This document shows positions 23,399 to 26,458 of a stretch of DNA of 26,458 bases, piece after piece. How positions within the stretch are numbered: the stretch's first letter is position 1; each line of letters starts with the position of its first letter. This DNA comes from DATAVB01 sp040414495. GTDB taxonomy: Bacteria > Actinomycetota > Actinomycetes > Mycobacteriales > QHCD01. The notes under the pieces were generated by a model that was not told where the DNA came from, searched no databases, and was given only the letters and a program-made list of their open reading frames with translations. The DNA lies in contig JBEDUI010000009.1 of the NCBI GenBank assembly GCA_040414495.1, positions 1 through 26,458 on the forward strand. Direction: 5' to 3'. The position numbers were made by a program, and so were the translations under genes.

Positions 23399-24070
23399 TC
23401 AGGCGTTGTGCAGCAAGGTTCCAGGTGGGTGGAGCTCAGCTTGCGAGTCGCTAAACGTCCATGCAGGCTCATGCCCCGCGACCAGAATTGTGGTCGGCGT
23501 GACGATCAGCCCGGTGCGTTCCGGGAGGCCAACCAGTCGCGTGCGATGTTGCTGGGCCCACCGCTGCGCGGCCTTCTCGTCCGTCGGTGCGTAATGCGGC
23601 AGGATCGCGAGATGGTTAACGAGGGCGAGTGCGCGTAGGTCCGTCAATCCGACCTCGTTTGGGTCGTGCCCGTCGGCGATCGAGATGTCGTCGCAGGCAA
23701 TTACGGCTCCGGCGCTGCCGCCGTAGTACGTACCACCGTTCTGGATGAATTGGCGTGTGGGTTCGAGGAATCCGTGAGTACGTATCTCGTGCAAAAGTTT
23801 GAACGTATTGCCGCCGCCAACCAGCAGGACGTCGAATTCGCACAATTCGGCATGCTCGTGCTCACTGGGCGCTGTCCACATCTCGAACGTCCCGCCGAAG
23901 TCGAATTGAGCGAGCGTTTCGGTAAGCCATTCATGGGCACCGGCGAGCATTGCCGCCGGCAGCGCAAATGGCCAGTACAAAATGCGTGGATTTCCAGCGA
24001 GCATGGTGCGCCACATTGCTTCTTCGTCGTGTGCGGGTCCGCCTCCACTGAGGTACAGCGTTCCGGTCAT
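23399..24070 (-). CDS. Peptidase E-like S51 serine peptidase
   Basis: The 223-residue protein resembles dipeptidase E, an Asp-X dipeptidase, and cyanophycinase. The nucleophile is Ser119 in YGGSAGAV, preceded by LLVGGGNTFKLL, and His159 (LPHY) matches the catalytic histidine. It begins TLYLSGGG. The ATG at 24070 directly precedes the fold; ATGs at 24088 and 24109 would add residues without conserved sequence. It lies 62 bp after the transglutaminase-like gene with no clear promoter or ribosome binding site between, so co-transcription is likely. Confidence 0.88.
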   Translation of the reverse strand: MTGTLYLSGGGPAHDEEAMWRTMLAGNPRILYWPFALPAAMLAGAHEWLTETLAQFDFGGTFEMWTAPSEHEHAELCEFDVLLVGGGNTFKLLHEIRTHGFLEPTRQFIQNGGTYYGGSAGAVIACDDISIADGHDPNEVGLTDLRALALVNHLAILPHYAPTDEKAAQRWAQQHRTRLVGLPERTGLIVTPTTILVAGHEPAWTFSDSQAELHPPGTLLHNA

Positions 24071-24132
24071 ATTCGAAGTCTTGCACATGTCCCGCAGGCG
24101 ATCTGACACGCGCCATTTCGTAATGTCGGCGG

Positions 24133-25065
24133 TTATCTCGGCCCGATCGGCACGGTACGTGGATGTTCGCCGTACGGGGAATACTGCGTCACGGACGGGC
24201 CGGGATGCAGCCGATCGTCATCGTTGTACCGCTGACGTAACAAGGCATCCACCCGACGCGCATCCGCCAGCGAAGCGACAGACTCGGCCGCGATCAGCAG
24301 ATCGGCAATATCGTCGAGGAGAGCCAGTGTGGCGTCATCAGGTGGATAGTCCGGTCCCGGGAGTCCGACGGGCGAGCACATCGCACCCCAGCCGTCCCAC
24401 AGCAGGAGCTCGTCGGCATAGTGGTGCGCAAGTTGCAGCAACACGTAGTTGTGAATGAACCACATTCCGCCGAGCTGCGAATCGGGACCAGTTCCGAACA
24501 GGTTCGGGTCCAGGGATCCGGTACGAGCGCCTTTCCACACCTCAGCCGCCGTACGGAATGGGGCATCGGCACCAGCCGGAATGTCGTGTGGTGTTGGCAG
24601 AGCCTCCAACGGCTCGGCGATCTCCGGATCGAACCGCACCCAGCGCTGCGTCTCCTCCTCGTACGCCTGCACGATCACGTGGTCATGGTTGTAGTCCGGC
24701 CGGAAATAGCTAGCGAAACCAACCAGTGTGCGGGCCGGAATTCCGTGCTGACGCAGCACTCCGACACAAAACAAGCTGTGATCACGGCAGCAGCCTTGCG
24801 CGCGCTCGGTGGGCTCACGAAACTCCGCGAGCGGTTTCCCGTGTCGCTCCTGGTCTATTTCCAGGATTACCGCGAGCCAGCGACTATTGATGTCGTTTCG
24901 GGTCGACGCCGGGAGCTCCAACCCCGACCCGCGATAGTGCACGACAAGGTTGCGCGCCACCGCCGACAGGCTTGGTATGTCGGTGGGTACCGCGTCCAAC
25001 AATGGCGCATATCTGTCGGGATCCGAGTACGGAGAATGCCTGCTCCAGTCATGCGGTTCGGCCAT
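24133..25065 (-). CDS. Transglutaminase-like cysteine protein
   Basis: The 310-residue protein has the transglutaminase-core triad: Cys93 in GCCRDHSLF, His129 in NHDHVIVQ, and Asp146 in RWVRFDPE. Bacterial members are usually peptidases or amidases rather than cross-linkers. The region after about residue 160 is helix-rich and unrecognised (FIHNYVLLQLAHHYADELLLWD). No signal peptide is seen. The ATG at 25065 has TATGCT seven bases upstream; ATG 25077 is an alternative that would overlap this element. Confidence 0.85.
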   Translation of the reverse strand: MAEPHDWSRHSPYSDPDRYAPLLDAVPTDIPSLSAVARNLVVHYRGSGLELPASTRNDINSRWLAVILEIDQERHGKPLAEFREPTERAQGCCRDHSLFCVGVLRQHGIPARTLVGFASYFRPDYNHDHVIVQAYEEETQRWVRFDPEIAEPLEALPTPHDIPAGADAPFRTAAEVWKGARTGSLDPNLFGTGPDSQLGGMWFIHNYVLLQLAHHYADELLLWDGWGAMCSPVGLPGPDYPPDDATLALLDDIADLLIAAESVASLADARRVDALLRQRYNDDDRLHPGPSVTQYSPYGEHPRTVPIGPR

Positions 25066-25072
25066 GCATTCG

Positions 25073-25078
25073 AGCATA
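25073..25078 (-). promoter_or_regulatory. Candidate -10 element for leaderless transglutaminase-like gene
   Basis: TATGCT on the minus strand is seven bases from the ATG at 25065, with no ribosome binding site between. Confidence 0.6.
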
Positions 25079-25191
25079 GATGCGATCGAATCGACACATC
25101 GCAGATTGCGCCGATTCATCTCGACAGCCGCGTCGATCGCCTGGACAATGTGTTCCTCGTTCGCCGCATCAGGGGCCGATAAGGAGACGTC

Positions 25192-25941
25192 ATGGCAAGG
25201 TTCACCCGGTCCGATGATTTACAGGGCGCGGAATTCGTCAGTACGGACCTGCGTGGCGCCCGATTGGTCGGGGCCAACCTGTCCCGCGTCGTGATGCGCG
25301 GCGTCGACGTGCAGGACGCGGACATCGACGCACCGTGGCTGCCCGACGGCGAGTTCTTCCGTGTCAATGGCGTAAACGTCATCCCGCTCGTCGAGGCCGA
25401 GCTCAACCGGCGCTTTCCCGGCCGCGAACTGCGGCGCGCTAAGGACCCCGATGAGCTACGCGAGGCCTGGGCCGCGCTCGAACGCACCTGGGCGGGCACA
25501 CTCGGGCGGGTCGCGACGATGCCGGCTGGCACGGTCGACGTGTCGGTGGACCGCGAGTGGTCGTTCGCTCAAACGCTGCGGCATCTGGTCCTTGCCACTG
25601 ACATGTGGCTACGCAAGGCGATCCTCGAAATCGAACAACCATTCCACCCGATCGGTCAACTGGACACCCACACCGAGCAAGACGGCGTAGAAATCAGCTC
25701 GGCAGTCGTGGCTCCGTCGTACGCGGAGGTGCTGGAGGTCCGGGCCGACCGAGTCGCAATGGTGCGCGAATTCATTGCGACTGTCACCAACGATGAACTG
25801 GCCGCGGCGCACCCGAACCCGCACAATCCCTCGTACCAGGAGACCACCCGTTCCTGCCTGCACGTAATTCTTGAGGAGGAGTGGGAACACCATCGCTATG
25901 CCGTACGCGACCTCGACACAATTGCCGCGAACAAGGAATAA
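25192..25941 (+). CDS. Pentapeptide-repeat/DinB-family fusion protein
   Basis: The 249-residue protein starts with a few pentapeptide repeats (LQGAEF, LRGARL, VGANL, about 10-45). A DinB_2-type four-helix bundle follows (about 85-245), with His131 (TLRHLVLATDMW) and the His233-His234 pair (WEHHRY) as probable metal ligands. DinB-like proteins include thiol-dependent transferases, but the function of this fusion is not known. The ATG follows AAGGAG at a good distance. It converges with the VOC gene, two bases apart. Confidence 0.87.
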   Translation: MARFTRSDDLQGAEFVSTDLRGARLVGANLSRVVMRGVDVQDADIDAPWLPDGEFFRVNGVNVIPLVEAELNRRFPGRELRRAKDPDELREAWAALERTWAGTLGRVATMPAGTVDVSVDREWSFAQTLRHLVLATDMWLRKAILEIEQPFHPIGQLDTHTEQDGVEISSAVVAPSYAEVLEVRADRVAMVREFIATVTNDELAAAHPNPHNPSYQETTRSCLHVILEEEWEHHRYAVRDLDTIAANKE

Positions 25942-25943
25942 GC

Positions 25944-26336
25944 TCAGAGCCCGGGGGCGCAGAACACGTTGCCTTCCGGATCCGCCCATATCCAGTGGAC
26001 ATCCTGGCCGGGCGCATCCACCCGCTCGACCCGTTGAGCTCCCAGCTGTTCCAGTCGCGCCATAAACGCGCGCACCTGCTCGGGCGAGCGACCGGGCCCG
26101 AGACCCACATCCAGATGGAATTTGTTGCCCTGCGGTGTTGCGGCGCCATGTTGTACGTGACTGTTGATTCCCTGGCAGACAAGCAGCGGCAAACCGCCAT
26201 TCGAATCCTGGGTAACGACCCAGCCAGGTGAATCCTCGACGATGTCGTAACCGAGCACGGCCGCCCAGAACCGGGCCAGGCGCTGCGGATCGGTCGAGTC
26301 GATAACGACTCCACCCCATTGTGCGTGAATAGCCAC
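25944..26336 (-). CDS. VOC-superfamily (glyoxalase-like) protein
   Basis: The 130-residue protein has the paired beta-alpha-beta-beta-beta modules of the vicinal oxygen chelate fold: DPQRLARFWAAVLGYDIVED near the N-terminus and KFHLDVGLG, then a final WADPEGNVFCAPG. Members include glyoxalase I, dioxygenases and resistance proteins; the substrate cannot be told. The GTG at 26336 follows a perfect GGAGG five bases upstream. Confidence 0.87.
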   Translation of the reverse strand: MAIHAQWGGVVIDSTDPQRLARFWAAVLGYDIVEDSPGWVVTQDSNGGLPLLVCQGINSHVQHGAATPQGNKFHLDVGLGPGRSPEQVRAFMARLEQLGAQRVERVDAPGQDVHWIWADPEGNVFCAPGL

Positions 26337-26458
26337 CGGAGCCTCCAAAAGTGCGATGCCGCTTGTGTGGTGGCACCTTCGCACGTGGCCCCGACAATTC
26401 TGCTATAGCGGTTCGCGAAATTCGGCCGCGATCCACGGTGGCAGGCTGTGTTTTGCTA

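Noticed and set aside
23091..23594. A 167-codon plus-strand open frame
   Set aside because: It overlaps the peptidase E gene by about 200 bp, has no recognisable motif and no ribosome binding site or promoter-like element.

Overview
This window looks like the chromosome of a high-GC actinobacterium. It carries WhiB, BagAB/ArsA-like ATPases, a MarP-type protease, PonA2 with a PASTA domain, GTG starts and many apparently leaderless genes. From remembered Mycobacterium tuberculosis gene order, nth to marP (Rv3674c-Rv3671c), the small membrane protein and crp (Rv3675-Rv3676), the metallo-beta-lactamase-fold protein to PonA2 (Rv3677c-Rv3682) and the metallophosphoesterase (Rv3683) are kept in the same order. 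The genus cannot be named from the sequence.

Left part (1-5772): a repeat-rich tail with a 155-bp unit and a heptamer microsatellite lies downstream of a tightly packed minus-strand operon, nth-tlpA-nudix-cupredoxin-marP. A single-helix membrane protein, crp and a DUF3052 protein face the other way. The cupredoxin lipoprotein is an addition to the mycobacterial order and seems to have its own promoter.

Middle part (5750-15426): a non-mycobacterial insertion holds a dipeptidyl-peptidase IV, an arginase-fold protein with altered metal ligands and a PfkB kinase. They are separated by repeat-bearing intergenic regions: a 70-bp tandem repeat sharing its core with the left-end repeat, and a pair of REP-like palindromes. 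Conserved order then resumes with a DUF4177-RidA-Nudix-MBL operon divergent from bagA-bagB, then whiB4.

Right part (15731-26458): ponA2, a strong terminator, then divergent yqeY and metallophosphoesterase genes whose 23-bp gap seems to hold overlapping back-to-back -10 elements. tRNA-Pro(CGG) follows. Beyond it lies an accessory stretch: SnoaL-like protein, glycosyltransferase, Nudix, HIT, peptidase E, transglutaminase-like, pentapeptide/DinB and VOC proteins, with about 700 bp lacking a recognisable gene.

Taken together, the conserved genes suit envelope maintenance and redox or acid stress: periplasmic protease, lipid-anchored thioredoxin and cupredoxin, peptidoglycan synthase, Fe-S WhiB regulator and cAMP-type regulator. 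The most striking genome-scale signal is a TANNNT hexamer 6-8 nt before the start codon of eleven genes, which indicates widespread leaderless transcription. No defence system, CRISPR array, prophage or insertion sequence was seen.
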